NCBI GenBank assembly: GCA_964631345.1 | Contig: CAZVWE010000002.1 | Coordinates: forward strand, 248,001 to 312,000 | Direction: 5' to 3' | Length of the DNA stretch: 64,000 nt | Source of the DNA: MGBC163016 sp964631345 | Lineage (GTDB): Bacteria > Actinomycetota > Coriobacteriia > Coriobacteriales > Eggerthellaceae | Part shown: positions 25,590-34,480 of the stretch, piece by piece | Layout: each line of letters starts with the position of its first letter | How positions within the stretch are numbered: position 1 is the first letter of the stretch | Program-made: the position numbers and the translations under genes | The notes under the pieces: generated by a model | The model's input: only the letters and a program-made list of their open reading frames with translations | The model's database searches: none | Told to the model about the DNA's origin: nothing

Positions 25590-28388
25590 ATGGGATTTCT
25601 TTCAAAGCTACTTTCTGCAGGTGAAGGAAAGCAGCTGAAGAAGTATCAAAGCACAGTTGAAAAAATCAACGCACTAGAGCCTTCTATGCAAGCATTAAGT
25701 GATGAAGATCTTCGAGCGAAAACCGATGAGTTCAAAGAGCGCTATGCGGCGGGAGAAACGCTAGAAGAATTATTGCCTGAGGCATTTGCTGCTGTACGCG
25801 AGGCAAGTGTTCGTTCAATTGGACTTCGCCATTTTGATGTTCAATTGATAGGTGGCATGGCTTTAAATGCTGGTGAGATTGCTGAGATGAAAACAGGCGA
25901 AGGCAAAACGCTTGTTTCAACGCTTGCAGGTTATCTTAATGCTATTCCTGGAAACAATGTTCATATAGTTACCGTCAATGATTACCTTGCAAAGCGTGAC
26001 TCGGAATGGATGGGTCAAATTTATGAATTTATGGGGATGAAGGTTGGCCTTATTCAAAATGGCATGACTCCAAAAGAAAGAGTCCCAGCCTATGAGGCAG
26101 ATGTCACATATGGTACCAACTCAGAATTTGGCTTTGATTACCTTCGCGACAACATGGTTACGAAAGCAAAGGATAGAGTCCAGCGTGGACATGCTTTTGC
26201 TGTAGTTGATGAGGTTGACTCCATCTTGATCGATGAAGCTAGAACACCTCTTATAATTTCGGGCGCTGGAAGCCAAGCTGCAGATACTTACAAACGATTC
26301 GCACAGGTTATTCCTCGCCTTAAATTGGATGAAGATTATGAGATGGATGAGGCCAAAAATACGATTAATACAACAGATGTAGGCCTTACCCGTGTAGAAG
26401 AGATGTTGGGAATTGAGGATTTGTATGCTGATCCATCAGGTCAGCTTGCTAACCATTTACAGCAGGCTCTTCGTGCTGAATTTCTTTTCCATAAAGATGT
26501 GAACTATGTTGTTATTGATGGCGAAGTCAAAATTGTAGATGAGTTTACCGGCCGTATTATGGAAGGTAGACGCTATTCAGAGGGTCTACATCAAGCGATT
26601 GAGGCAAAAGAAGGCGTTAAGATTCGCGAAGAGAATCAAACGCTTGCAACCATTACTCTTCAAAACTATTTCAGGCTTTACAGCAAATTGTCCGGTATGA
26701 CTGGTACAGCCATGACTGAGGATGCTGAATTTAGGCAAATTTATAAAATGCCTGTGTTTGCCATTCCGCCTAACAAACCTGTTATTAGGCATGATGAAAA
26801 CGATTTGGTATATCGCACGATTGATGCGAAATTTAATGCAGTTGCAGAAGATGTTAAAGCGCGTCATGCAAAAGGACAGCCTTGCCTTATCGGTACTGTA
26901 TCTATTGAAAGTTCAGAGAAGCTATCGCGTTTGTTAGACAAGCGAGGCATTAAGCATGAAACATTAAATGCAAAGCATCATGAAAGAGAAGCCCAAATCG
27001 TAGCTCAAGCAGGACGTGTTGGAGCGGTAACAATAGCGACCAATATGGCTGGTCGTGGTACTGACATCTTGCTTGGTGGAAATCCTGATTTTCTGGCTGG
27101 TGACATATTGCGCCAACAAGGCTTTGATCCAGATGCACCAGAGTTTGATGATGATGGAGAACCAAACGAGCTGTTCCCAAGTGAGGAAGAGCGTGCAAAT
27201 GCGCTTGCTCGTGCAAAAGAGATTTGTGAAGAAGAACAGAAGATCGTAAAAGAAGCAGGAGGGCTTTGTGTTATAGGCACAGAGCGCCACGAATCTCGAA
27301 GAATTGACAATCAGCTACGCGGACGTTCTGGGCGTCAAGGAGACCCTGGTACTACTCAGTTTTATATTTCGCTTGAAGACGATCTTATGAGATTGTTTGG
27401 TGGCAACAAGATGGATGCCATAGCGAACATGATGGTAAAAACCGGTCTTGATGATGAGACGCCTATACAAGCATCTATGGTTTCAAAATCTATCGAGAGC
27501 GCGCAAAGGCAAGTTGAGTCGATGCATTTTGCTGCAAGAAAGAACGTTCTTGAGTATGACGACGTTATGAATCTTCAGCGTAAAGCGATATATGAAGAGC
27601 GAAATGCGATTTTAGATGGCAAGGATATTTCAGAACGTATCCCAGAAATTGTTGAAGATGCCGTCAATGCACAGGTAGAAGAGGATCTTCCTGGAAATGC
27701 GGCAAGCGATGATTGGGATTCTCGTGCGCTTGAAATTTGGGCGTCTAATATGACAGGGCGCACCACTTTTAAGGTTGATGAAATTGATCATGATGAAGAG
27801 CCCGATGTTGTTGCAGATGCTTTGATCGAAAATCTAGAGGGCATCTATGACGAGAAGCTTAATACGCTAGGGCCGCAAATAATGTCTCATCTTGCATCAC
27901 AGATTATGCTTCGCATTATTGATGCTAGGTGGATGGCTCATCTGCAAGAAATGGATTACTTGAAAACAGGCATTGGACTTCGAGCCATTGGTCAGCGAGA
28001 CCCGCTTGTTGAATATAAAAATGAGGCGTACAAAGCGTTTGAAATAATGACGTCAGGTATGTATGAGGATTTCTTAAGGACACTTTTAAGGTTAGAGATT
28101 GCTGTAAAGGTCGAGCAGCCTGAAGATCTTAATGTTGGCGGAGATGATGTTCAAAACAGAAAGATGAGCTATTCGTCTCCCGAGGCAGCACTTGAGGGTA
28201 AACAGGCGTCATCTGCTCCTGTGGGGGTTGGTGTTCAAAGTGCTGCTATGCCAAAAGCGGCAAATCCAGCACCTCAAAAAGCTGCGACTTACACTAAAGA
28301 TAAAGATGATCCGTTTGCAAATGTGGGCAGAAACGATCCATGTCCATGTGGCAGCGGTCTTAAATATAAGAAGTGCCATGGCAAATAA
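25590..28388 (+). CDS. secA: Preprotein translocase ATPase SecA
   Basis: The motor that pushes preproteins through SecYEG. A 932-aa protein with Walker A MKTGEGKT, DEVDSILIDEARTPLIISG, TNMAGRGTDI, and the C-terminal zinc tail DPCPCGSGLKYKKCHG that binds SecB or ribosomes. ATG 25590 is chosen: AGAGGA lies 9 nt upstream and GFLSKLL is the family N-terminus; an in-frame ATG at 25548 lacks an SD. Its last 11 bp overlap prfB. A weak promoter candidate is TTGCGC (25473) with CATATT (25495). Confidence 0.97.
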   Translation: MGFLSKLLSAGEGKQLKKYQSTVEKINALEPSMQALSDEDLRAKTDEFKERYAAGETLEELLPEAFAAVREASVRSIGLRHFDVQLIGGMALNAGEIAEMKTGEGKTLVSTLAGYLNAIPGNNVHIVTVNDYLAKRDSEWMGQIYEFMGMKVGLIQNGMTPKERVPAYEADVTYGTNSEFGFDYLRDNMVTKAKDRVQRGHAFAVVDEVDSILIDEARTPLIISGAGSQAADTYKRFAQVIPRLKLDEDYEMDEAKNTINTTDVGLTRVEEMLGIEDLYADPSGQLANHLQQALRAEFLFHKDVNYVVIDGEVKIVDEFTGRIMEGRRYSEGLHQAIEAKEGVKIREENQTLATITLQNYFRLYSKLSGMTGTAMTEDAEFRQIYKMPVFAIPPNKPVIRHDENDLVYRTIDAKFNAVAEDVKARHAKGQPCLIGTVSIESSEKLSRLLDKRGIKHETLNAKHHEREAQIVAQAGRVGAVTIATNMAGRGTDILLGGNPDFLAGDILRQQGFDPDAPEFDDDGEPNELFPSEEERANALARAKEICEEEQKIVKEAGGLCVIGTERHESRRIDNQLRGRSGRQGDPGTTQFYISLEDDLMRLFGGNKMDAIANMMVKTGLDDETPIQASMVSKSIESAQRQVESMHFAARKNVLEYDDVMNLQRKAIYEERNAILDGKDISERIPEIVEDAVNAQVEEDLPGNAASDDWDSRALEIWASNMTGRTTFKVDEIDHDEEPDVVADALIENLEGIYDEKLNTLGPQIMSHLASQIMLRIIDARWMAHLQEMDYLKTGIGLRAIGQRDPLVEYKNEAYKAFEIMTSGMYEDFLRTLLRLEIAVKVEQPEDLNVGGDDVQNRKMSYSSPEAALEGKQASSAPVGVGVQSAAMPKAANPAPQKAATYTKDKDDPFANVGRNDPCPCGSGLKYKKCHGK

Positions 28389-29466
28389 AGAACTTGATGA
28401 AGCAGCATCTAGGCTTGAAGATGCGAAAGGCTTTTTAAAAATTGATGATCTGAGAGTTGAGATTTCTGCTCTTGAAAAGGAGATGTCAGCTCCAGATTTT
28501 TGGACGGATGCGCAGTCTGCTCAAAAGATATCAAAACGAGCGTCAAGTCTCAAAGAGACAGTACGCGAGTTTGAGGATGCAAAGCGAAAACTAGATGATG
28601 CGCAAGCTGCTTTTGAGCTTTCATCCGAAGATGACGCCTTTGAAAAGGAATACGAAGGCGCCATGGGCGATCTATATAAGATGTTGGATTCTTTAGAAGT
28701 TTCTTCATGGTTTTCTGGAAGATTTGATTCAGGGGATGCAATTTTAACGATTAACCCTGGTCAAGGCGGTCTTGAAGCACAAGACTGGACAGATATGCTA
28801 TATCGGATGTACCGCCATTATGCTGAGGATAAAGGCTGGACAGTAACCGATCTGGACGTTGTGCCTGGAGAGGGCATTGGGCTTGATAAGGCAACAATTC
28901 AAATTGAAGGCAGGAATGCCTACGGCATGCTTAGCTCTGAAGCCGGAGTTCATCGTTTAGTGCGAATATCACCTACAGATGACAAGAAGCGTCGCCATAC
29001 AACCTTTGCCGGAGTTGAGGTTTTACCCATTCTTCCAGATGACCTTGAGGTTGAATTGAATCCATCTGATGTTCGCGTGGATGTCTATAGGTCGAGTGGA
29101 CCTGGGGGGCAATGTGTGAACACCACCGATTCCGCAGTCCGTCTTACGCATATTCCAACAGGAATTGTTGTTACGTGCCAAAATGAGAAAAGTCAGCTTC
29201 AAAACAAAGAAGCAGCGTTTAGGGTGCTTCGGGCAAAGCTTTATGAGATTGAAGAGCAGAAGCGACAAGAAGAAATAGATGGTCTTCGCGGAGAAAAAAT
29301 GGACAACTCGTTTGGTTCTCAGATTCGAAATTACGTGCTTTATCCATATCAGATGATTAAGGATGTGCGCACAGGTATCGAAACTGGCAATGTGGATGCC
29401 GTTCTTGGGGGAGACATTGAGGAATTTGTGCTCGGGTATCATAAGTGGAAAGCTACTAAAGGCTGA
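28378..29466 (+). CDS. prfB: Peptide chain release factor 2 (variant SPT motif)
   Basis: RF2 ends translation at UGA and UAA. The 362-aa protein has the catalytic GGQ (SSGPGGQCVN). The stop-reading tripeptide that is SPF in RF2 reads SPT here (residues 198-200, codons TCA-CCT-ACA, within RISPTDDKKRRHTTF). The N-terminus is read in one frame from ATG 28378 without the in-frame stop and CTTTGA slippery site of most prfB genes, so no programmed frameshift is needed. It overlaps secA by 11 bp and is presumably coupled to it. Confidence 0.95.
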   Translation: MANKELDEAASRLEDAKGFLKIDDLRVEISALEKEMSAPDFWTDAQSAQKISKRASSLKETVREFEDAKRKLDDAQAAFELSSEDDAFEKEYEGAMGDLYKMLDSLEVSSWFSGRFDSGDAILTINPGQGGLEAQDWTDMLYRMYRHYAEDKGWTVTDLDVVPGEGIGLDKATIQIEGRNAYGMLSSEAGVHRLVRISPTDDKKRRHTTFAGVEVLPILPDDLEVELNPSDVRVDVYRSSGPGGQCVNTTDSAVRLTHIPTGIVVTCQNEKSQLQNKEAAFRVLRAKLYEIEEQKRQEEIDGLRGEKMDNSFGSQIRNYVLYPYQMIKDVRTGIETGNVDAVLGGDIEEFVLGYHKWKATKG

Positions 29467-29524
29467 CAGTGCTAATAGAAGCTGACAGTTATTATGTATG
29501 AATTAGAGGAGTTGTAAGGCAGAG

Positions 29525-30373
29525 ATGCGATCCATATCTGAACTTGGCGTTATTTCAAATGAAATTCGTACAGACATCATCAAGATGTTGGAATGTGCAG
29601 GAAGCGGGCATCCCGGTGGATCGCTTTCATGTGCTGATATTCTGTGTGTCTTATATTTTGGAGACGTTTTAAAACACGATCCTAAAAATCCAGAGTGGGA
29701 CGAGCGTGATTATTTCGTTTTGGCGAAAGGACACGCAGCTCCTGCGCTTTATGCGACACTATCCCGTGCTGGATATTTTCCAAATGAATGGCTTTCAGGT
29801 CTTCGCAAACTAGGTGAACCTCTGCAGGGGCATCCTGATTCAAAGAAAATCCCTGGTGTAGAGATCTCCACTGGTTCATTAGGTCAAGGGCTTTCAATAT
29901 CTTCTGGTATCGCATGTGGGCTTAGACTTAAAGGCTTGAATGCACATGTTTTCACATTACTAGGAGATGGTGAATGTGAAGAGGGGCAGGTTTGGGAGGC
30001 TGCAATGTTTGCGGCACATCAGAAGCTGTCCAATCTTGTTGCCATCGTTGATGAAAATGGATTACAGATTGATGGAAGAGTGGACGATGTGTGTTCTCCA
30101 CACAGTATCGCGGACAAGTTTTTTTCATTTGGATGGACTGTCTATAAGGTAGACGGCCATGACATAAAAGCTTTGATATCAACTCTTAACGAGATTAAAC
30201 AAAGCACTGATCCTTGTCCAAAAGTTTTGTGCGCCCATACTGTAAAGGGTAAAGGCGTTTCATTTATGGAAAACCAGGTTTCATGGCACGGTAAGGCTCC
30301 AAATAAAGAAGAGGCAGAAGCTGCTCTTGCTGAACTAAAAGAGGATCTGGCAAGATGTATGGAGGGAATGTAA
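29525..30373 (+). CDS. Transketolase, N-terminal subunit
   Basis: The thiamine-pyrophosphate-binding half of a split transketolase, in the non-oxidative pentose phosphate pathway. The 282-aa protein has GHPGGSLSCADIL, the lead His of KGHAAPALYA, and the TPP motif GDGECEEGQVWEA ending ENGLQIDG. AGGAG and AAGG lie upstream of ATG 29525. The C-terminal subunit starts at the base after the stop. Split transketolases are known in archaea and anaerobic bacteria. Confidence 0.95.
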   Translation: MRSISELGVISNEIRTDIIKMLECAGSGHPGGSLSCADILCVLYFGDVLKHDPKNPEWDERDYFVLAKGHAAPALYATLSRAGYFPNEWLSGLRKLGEPLQGHPDSKKIPGVEISTGSLGQGLSISSGIACGLRLKGLNAHVFTLLGDGECEEGQVWEAAMFAAHQKLSNLVAIVDENGLQIDGRVDDVCSPHSIADKFFSFGWTVYKVDGHDIKALISTLNEIKQSTDPCPKVLCAHTVKGKGVSFMENQVSWHGKAPNKEEAEAALAELKEDLARCMEGM

Positions 30374-31354
30374 GTGGTACGTTTTGCTACTGAAGAAATG
30401 CGAAAAGAAAAGAAGGCTACAAGAGCGGCTTTAGGGTCTACTCTGGCAGAGCTCGCCTCTGAAGGTTATCCAATAGTTGCTGTAGATGCTGATCTTTCAG
30501 GATCGACGACAATGTCGAAATTTGCAGCGTCAACCGATGAGAATGCTAAGCGCTTCTTTAATGTTGGAATTGCTGAGCAAAATATGATTGACGTCGCATC
30601 GGGCCTTTCCATTACTGGAAACATTGCCTTTACTGGGTCGTTTGCGGTATTTGGAACAGGTCGTGCGTATGATCAGATCAGAAATACCGTTTGTTATTCA
30701 AATCTTAACGTCAAGATTACACCTACACATGCAGGTGTTTCCGTTGGCCCTGATGGCGGCTCTCATCAAATGCTTGAAGATATTGCACTTATGCGCGTAC
30801 TTCCGAATATGAAAGTCTTAGTTCCTGCTGATTATGCATCTGCACGCGCTGCTATTAAATGTGCTGCAAAAACACCAGGTCCTGTATATGTGCGTATGGG
30901 GCGCGCTGCAGTTCCTTGTGTTTATGATGAAGATGTAGAACTTGAGATGGGATGCGCTTATAAGTTGCGCGATGGAGGAGATGTATCAATTATTGCGTGT
31001 GGCGTTGAGATTCGTGAAGCCTTAATTGCCGCTGATGAATTATCGAATTTAGGCATAAATGCAGAGGTTATTGATGCGTTTTCCATAAAACCGCTAGATG
31101 AAAAAACCATCCTAGAATCCGTTTCTAAGACGGGTTGTGCGGTTGTATGCGAAGAGCATTCAAGGATAGGTGGTCTTGGCTCTGCGGTATCTGAACTGCT
31201 TGCAAAAGCTTTACCTGTACCATTGGAATTTGTAGCTGTAGATGATGTTTTTGGCACATCTGGAGAGTTTGAGCAGTTGTTAACTCATTTTCACCTTGAT
31301 GCCGAAGCTATTGTCTCATCTGCAAAAAAGGTATGCTCAAGAGCCGAGAACTGA
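30374..31354 (+). CDS. Transketolase, C-terminal subunit
   Basis: The pyrimidine-binding and C-terminal domains of the split transketolase (326 aa): FNVGIAEQNMIDVASGL has the Glu that activates TPP, then GPDGGSHQMLEDIALMR, and a C-terminal domain with EEHSRIGGLGSAVSE. The start is GTG 30374, next to the preceding TAA, with GGAGGGA at 30361-30367; ATG 30398 is possible but has no SD. The close coupling suggests equal production of both subunits. Confidence 0.95.
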   Translation: MVRFATEEMRKEKKATRAALGSTLAELASEGYPIVAVDADLSGSTTMSKFAASTDENAKRFFNVGIAEQNMIDVASGLSITGNIAFTGSFAVFGTGRAYDQIRNTVCYSNLNVKITPTHAGVSVGPDGGSHQMLEDIALMRVLPNMKVLVPADYASARAAIKCAAKTPGPVYVRMGRAAVPCVYDEDVELEMGCAYKLRDGGDVSIIACGVEIREALIAADELSNLGINAEVIDAFSIKPLDEKTILESVSKTGCAVVCEEHSRIGGLGSAVSELLAKALPVPLEFVAVDDVFGTSGEFEQLLTHFHLDAEAIVSSAKKVCSRAEN

Positions 31355-31403
31355 TAAAATCTCTTAAGTTACAGACAAATCATTATTCGAACGGAGCATT
31401 GCT

Positions 31404-32261
31404 GTGGCACAAAATGGCGGTCGTATGAGGCCTGCTCAGATGAGAAACTCACATGTGCGCAAAGTAGGAGCGGTTCCACCGCAAAGTAAAGCACAATTGA
31501 CTTCTCAGCTGTCTGAGGCGTTGCCTGTACTAGATGTAAACGAAACCAAAGCGCAGGTAGGTACACCTGTAATAACGTTTGACCACGTAACAAAAATCTA
31601 TCCAGCCCAGCCAAACAAGCCAGCATTATCGGATGTATCTTTACAGATATATGCCGGTGAGTTTTTGTTCTTGGTGGGGCATTCCGGCTCTGGTAAATCT
31701 ACTTTTATCAAGCTTTTAACGCGAGAGATAAAAGCTACTCAGGGTCATATTTATGTAGCAGATGAAGACTTAAGTTCTATGCGTAATTGGCGCGTTCCTT
31801 ATTTAAGGCGAAATATAGGATGCGTTTTCCAAGACTTTAAGTTGTTGCCTTCAAAGACAGTGTTTGAAAACGTTGCGTTTGCTTTAGAGGTAATTGGAAA
31901 AAGCAAGCATGTTGTAAAAACTCAGGTTCCAGAGGTTCTTCGTCTTGTTGGTCTTCAAGAGAAGTTTGGAAAAAAGCCTGATCAACTATCAGGTGGAGAA
32001 CAACAAAGGGTTTCAATTGCGCGTGCAATTGTAAATAGGCCACCGCTTTTGATATGCGATGAGCCAACAGGAAACTTAGATCCACAGACATCTCGTGGAA
32101 TCATGGATCTATTAGAGCGAATTAATCGTACTGGTACGACTGTTTTAGTAGCCACACACGATCGTGAAATGGTTGACAATATGCGAAGGCGCGTTATTGC
32201 CCTTGATCGTGGGCATTTAACTCGTGACCAAGACAGGGGGGTGTACGGATTCGATGTCTAG
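31404..32261 (+). CDS. ftsE: Cell division ATP-binding protein FtsE
   Basis: The ABC ATPase that with FtsX activates peptidoglycan hydrolases at the division site. The 285-aa protein has Walker A GHSGSGKST, signature LSGGEQQR, and Walker B LLICDEPTGNLD. It carries a 50-residue polar N-terminal extension before the ABC core, which begins at VITFDHVTKIYP; FtsE is usually 225-230 aa. GTG 31404 has CGGAG 8 nt ahead. The stop lies inside the ftsX start region (8-bp overlap). Confidence 0.94.
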   Translation: MAQNGGRMRPAQMRNSHVRKVGAVPPQSKAQLTSQLSEALPVLDVNETKAQVGTPVITFDHVTKIYPAQPNKPALSDVSLQIYAGEFLFLVGHSGSGKSTFIKLLTREIKATQGHIYVADEDLSSMRNWRVPYLRRNIGCVFQDFKLLPSKTVFENVAFALEVIGKSKHVVKTQVPEVLRLVGLQEKFGKKPDQLSGGEQQRVSIARAIVNRPPLLICDEPTGNLDPQTSRGIMDLLERINRTGTTVLVATHDREMVDNMRRRVIALDRGHLTRDQDRGVYGFDV

Positions 32262-33168
32262 CATCGGTTATTTCTTTAAAGAATCCCTACACGGGTTTGT
32301 TCGAAACCTCTCAACTGCTTTGGGTTCGATCATTACTATTTTTCTTTCACTTTTAATCATCGGTGTATTTCTAGTTGCAGGCACAATGCTTGAGAACTTG
32401 ATGAAATCGGTTGAAAGTGAAGTCTCGATTACGGCATACGTTGCAGATGATGCGCCGCAGACTGATATCGAACGCGTGATGGATGATATTAGTTCGATGT
32501 CAGATGTGTCTAGCGTTTCATTTACAACAAAAGAGCAAGCGCTTGAAAACTTCAGTAGTTCGATGACTTCAAATCCTGAAATTATCGAGCAACTAGATGG
32601 AACAAATCCTTTGCCAGCATCGATTGATGTTGAGCTGACTGATCCGCAATCTGTCGAAGATGTTGCAAAGGCTATTGAAGAGAATAAAACATATGGTCAA
32701 ATTTGCGAGGATCCGACCAATGTGGGAGATTCCATTAAGTATGGTCAAGGCACTGTTGAGCGTTTGTTCCAGCTGACCAATTACGTACGTTATATTGGAA
32801 TTGCTCTCATTGCACTTTTGATATTTATAGCCCTTGTATTTATTAACAACACAATTAGACTTGCAATTCTTGCTCGTCGTAAAGAGATTGCAATCATGAG
32901 GCTTGTCGGTGCATCAAATGGATTTATTAGAGGACCATTCCTTATGGAGGGTGCTTTGCATGCCTTGATTGGATCACTTTTAGCGGTTCTTGTGATCGAA
33001 ATGTTGCGAATTTTTGCTGTGCCGCAGCTTCAGAATTCAATTAGATTTTTAGACTTCACAGTAGATGGTGGAACGTATCTGTTTATCTATCTAGTTTTAG
33101 TGGCATCTGGCATTGTAATTGGACTTATAGGTTCCACGATAGCCATGAGGCGCTACCTCAAGGTTTAG
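32254..33168 (+). CDS. ftsX: Cell division permease FtsX
   Basis: A four-helix membrane partner of FtsE. The 304-aa protein has one N-terminal helix (about 22-45), an extracellular domain of about 130 residues that would contact a hydrolase, then three helices near 185-210, 230-255 and 272-297. RKEIAIMRLVGASNGFIRGPF is the family's coupling-loop region. ATG 32254 gives MSSIGYFF, the usual FtsX start; GTG 32224 in the same frame lies inside ftsE. ctpA follows after 16 bp, a common ftsEX neighbour. Confidence 0.94.
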   Translation: MSSIGYFFKESLHGFVRNLSTALGSIITIFLSLLIIGVFLVAGTMLENLMKSVESEVSITAYVADDAPQTDIERVMDDISSMSDVSSVSFTTKEQALENFSSSMTSNPEIIEQLDGTNPLPASIDVELTDPQSVEDVAKAIEENKTYGQICEDPTNVGDSIKYGQGTVERLFQLTNYVRYIGIALIALLIFIALVFINNTIRLAILARRKEIAIMRLVGASNGFIRGPFLMEGALHALIGSLLAVLVIEMLRIFAVPQLQNSIRFLDFTVDGGTYLFIYLVLVASGIVIGLIGSTIAMRRYLKV

Positions 33169-33184
33169 GAGTATCCGTTTAATC

Positions 33185-34477
33185 GTGGCAAGTCTACGTC
33201 CTCAGAGCACTGCAAAAAATAAGCAGGTAAATGCTTCTTTGCGAGAGCATGCAAAGAATCGAAAAATCATGCGCATTTTTGCTTTTTTTCTGTGCTTGCT
33301 TTTTGCGTTTGTAGTTGGTTTTGCTGTGCGTTCAAGTTCATTTGTTATGGCTGCCCTTGGTATGTCTAGTGATGGTGGTGCAAGCTCTCAGTCTTCGCAA
33401 GCTCAGCAAAAAACAACTTATGATTCAATCTCTGCGCGAGTCTCAGAAGCAGAAGATTTGATCAAAGCAAACAGCATGGATGAAATCAACTTAAATGACG
33501 CCACGATATCTATGCTCACCGATCTTCTGGAGTCCACGGGAGATCCTTATGCGACTTATTTCAATCAGGATAGGTATGAGTCATATATTAAAGAAACCGC
33601 TGGTAAAGGCTATTCCGGTGTAGGGGTTCTTTTTGGTGATTATGATGGACGTGCCTATGCGATAGATGTACTAGAAGGCTCTGAGGCTCAGGCGCGGGGT
33701 GTTTCCAAAGGCGATTTTGTTGAGGCAATTGATGGAGACTCATCCCATGGCTGGTCTGCATCTGAAGTGATAGGTGCTCTTGCTCGTGAAGATGGTGAAA
33801 ATGTTGTTATTACCTGGATGCGCCCAATAAGTGTTGATGCAACTAGGGGCACGGAGTTTACGACAACGCTCGAATGCAAGAAATATGATGCAGAAAATGT
33901 TACAGCCGAGCTTGATGAAGATGTTGGATATATAAAGCTGAGGCAAATCACTTCAAATTCTTGTGATCTTGTTAAAAATGCAATCACTAGTTTAGTGTCA
34001 GAAGGGGCAGAGGCTCTAGTTTTGGATATCCGCGATAACCCTGGTGGATATCTCACACAGTCGCTAGATATTGCAAATCTATTTGTGCCTAGTGGTGTAC
34101 TTGTAGGTATTGAGACTAATGAAGGCACCAATACCCGAACGGCTAACGGTACCACTATCACAAATCTTCCTTTGGTAGTTTTAATGAATGGATACACCTC
34201 GGCTGCTGCAGAGGTTCTTGTTGCTGCTTTACAGGACAATCAAGTGGCAACAACTGTTGGACAAAAGACCATGGGGAAAGGCTCTGTTCAAGTTATTAGG
34301 GAGCTTACCTTTGGTGGGGCGATTCGTTACACCGCTGCTTACTATTTAACTCCACTTGGACACCAAATTAACGGCGTGGGAATTTCCCCGGATATATCTG
34401 TAAGTGGAACAGATGAAGGTGATACACAAAAACTCGTTGCCATTGATTCAGCAAGATCTTTGATTCAACAGGATTAA
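33185..34477 (+). CDS. S41 C-terminal processing peptidase (CtpA-like)
   Basis: A 430-aa serine protease anchored by one N-terminal helix (about 29-54), with its catalytic part outside the membrane. It has a PDZ domain (about 130-215) and the S41 core, with DIRDNPGGYL, the nucleophile Ser in MNGYTSAAAEVL and the general-base Lys in TMGKGSVQ. CtpA-type proteases often control peptidoglycan hydrolases or their regulators, which fits its place after ftsEX. The start is GTG 33185; AGGAG lies 13 nt upstream, somewhat far. Confidence 0.92.
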   Translation: MASLRPQSTAKNKQVNASLREHAKNRKIMRIFAFFLCLLFAFVVGFAVRSSSFVMAALGMSSDGGASSQSSQAQQKTTYDSISARVSEAEDLIKANSMDEINLNDATISMLTDLLESTGDPYATYFNQDRYESYIKETAGKGYSGVGVLFGDYDGRAYAIDVLEGSEAQARGVSKGDFVEAIDGDSSHGWSASEVIGALAREDGENVVITWMRPISVDATRGTEFTTTLECKKYDAENVTAELDEDVGYIKLRQITSNSCDLVKNAITSLVSEGAEALVLDIRDNPGGYLTQSLDIANLFVPSGVLVGIETNEGTNTRTANGTTITNLPLVVLMNGYTSAAAEVLVAALQDNQVATTVGQKTMGKGSVQVIRELTFGGAIRYTAAYYLTPLGHQINGVGISPDISVSGTDEGDTQKLVAIDSARSLIQQD

Positions 34478-34480
34478 TAA

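Noticed and set aside
33688..34239. Minus-strand open frame of 183 codons inside ctpA
   Set aside because: Antisense to conserved S41 and PDZ motifs; its translation is low-complexity Ser/Thr-rich with no family resemblance.
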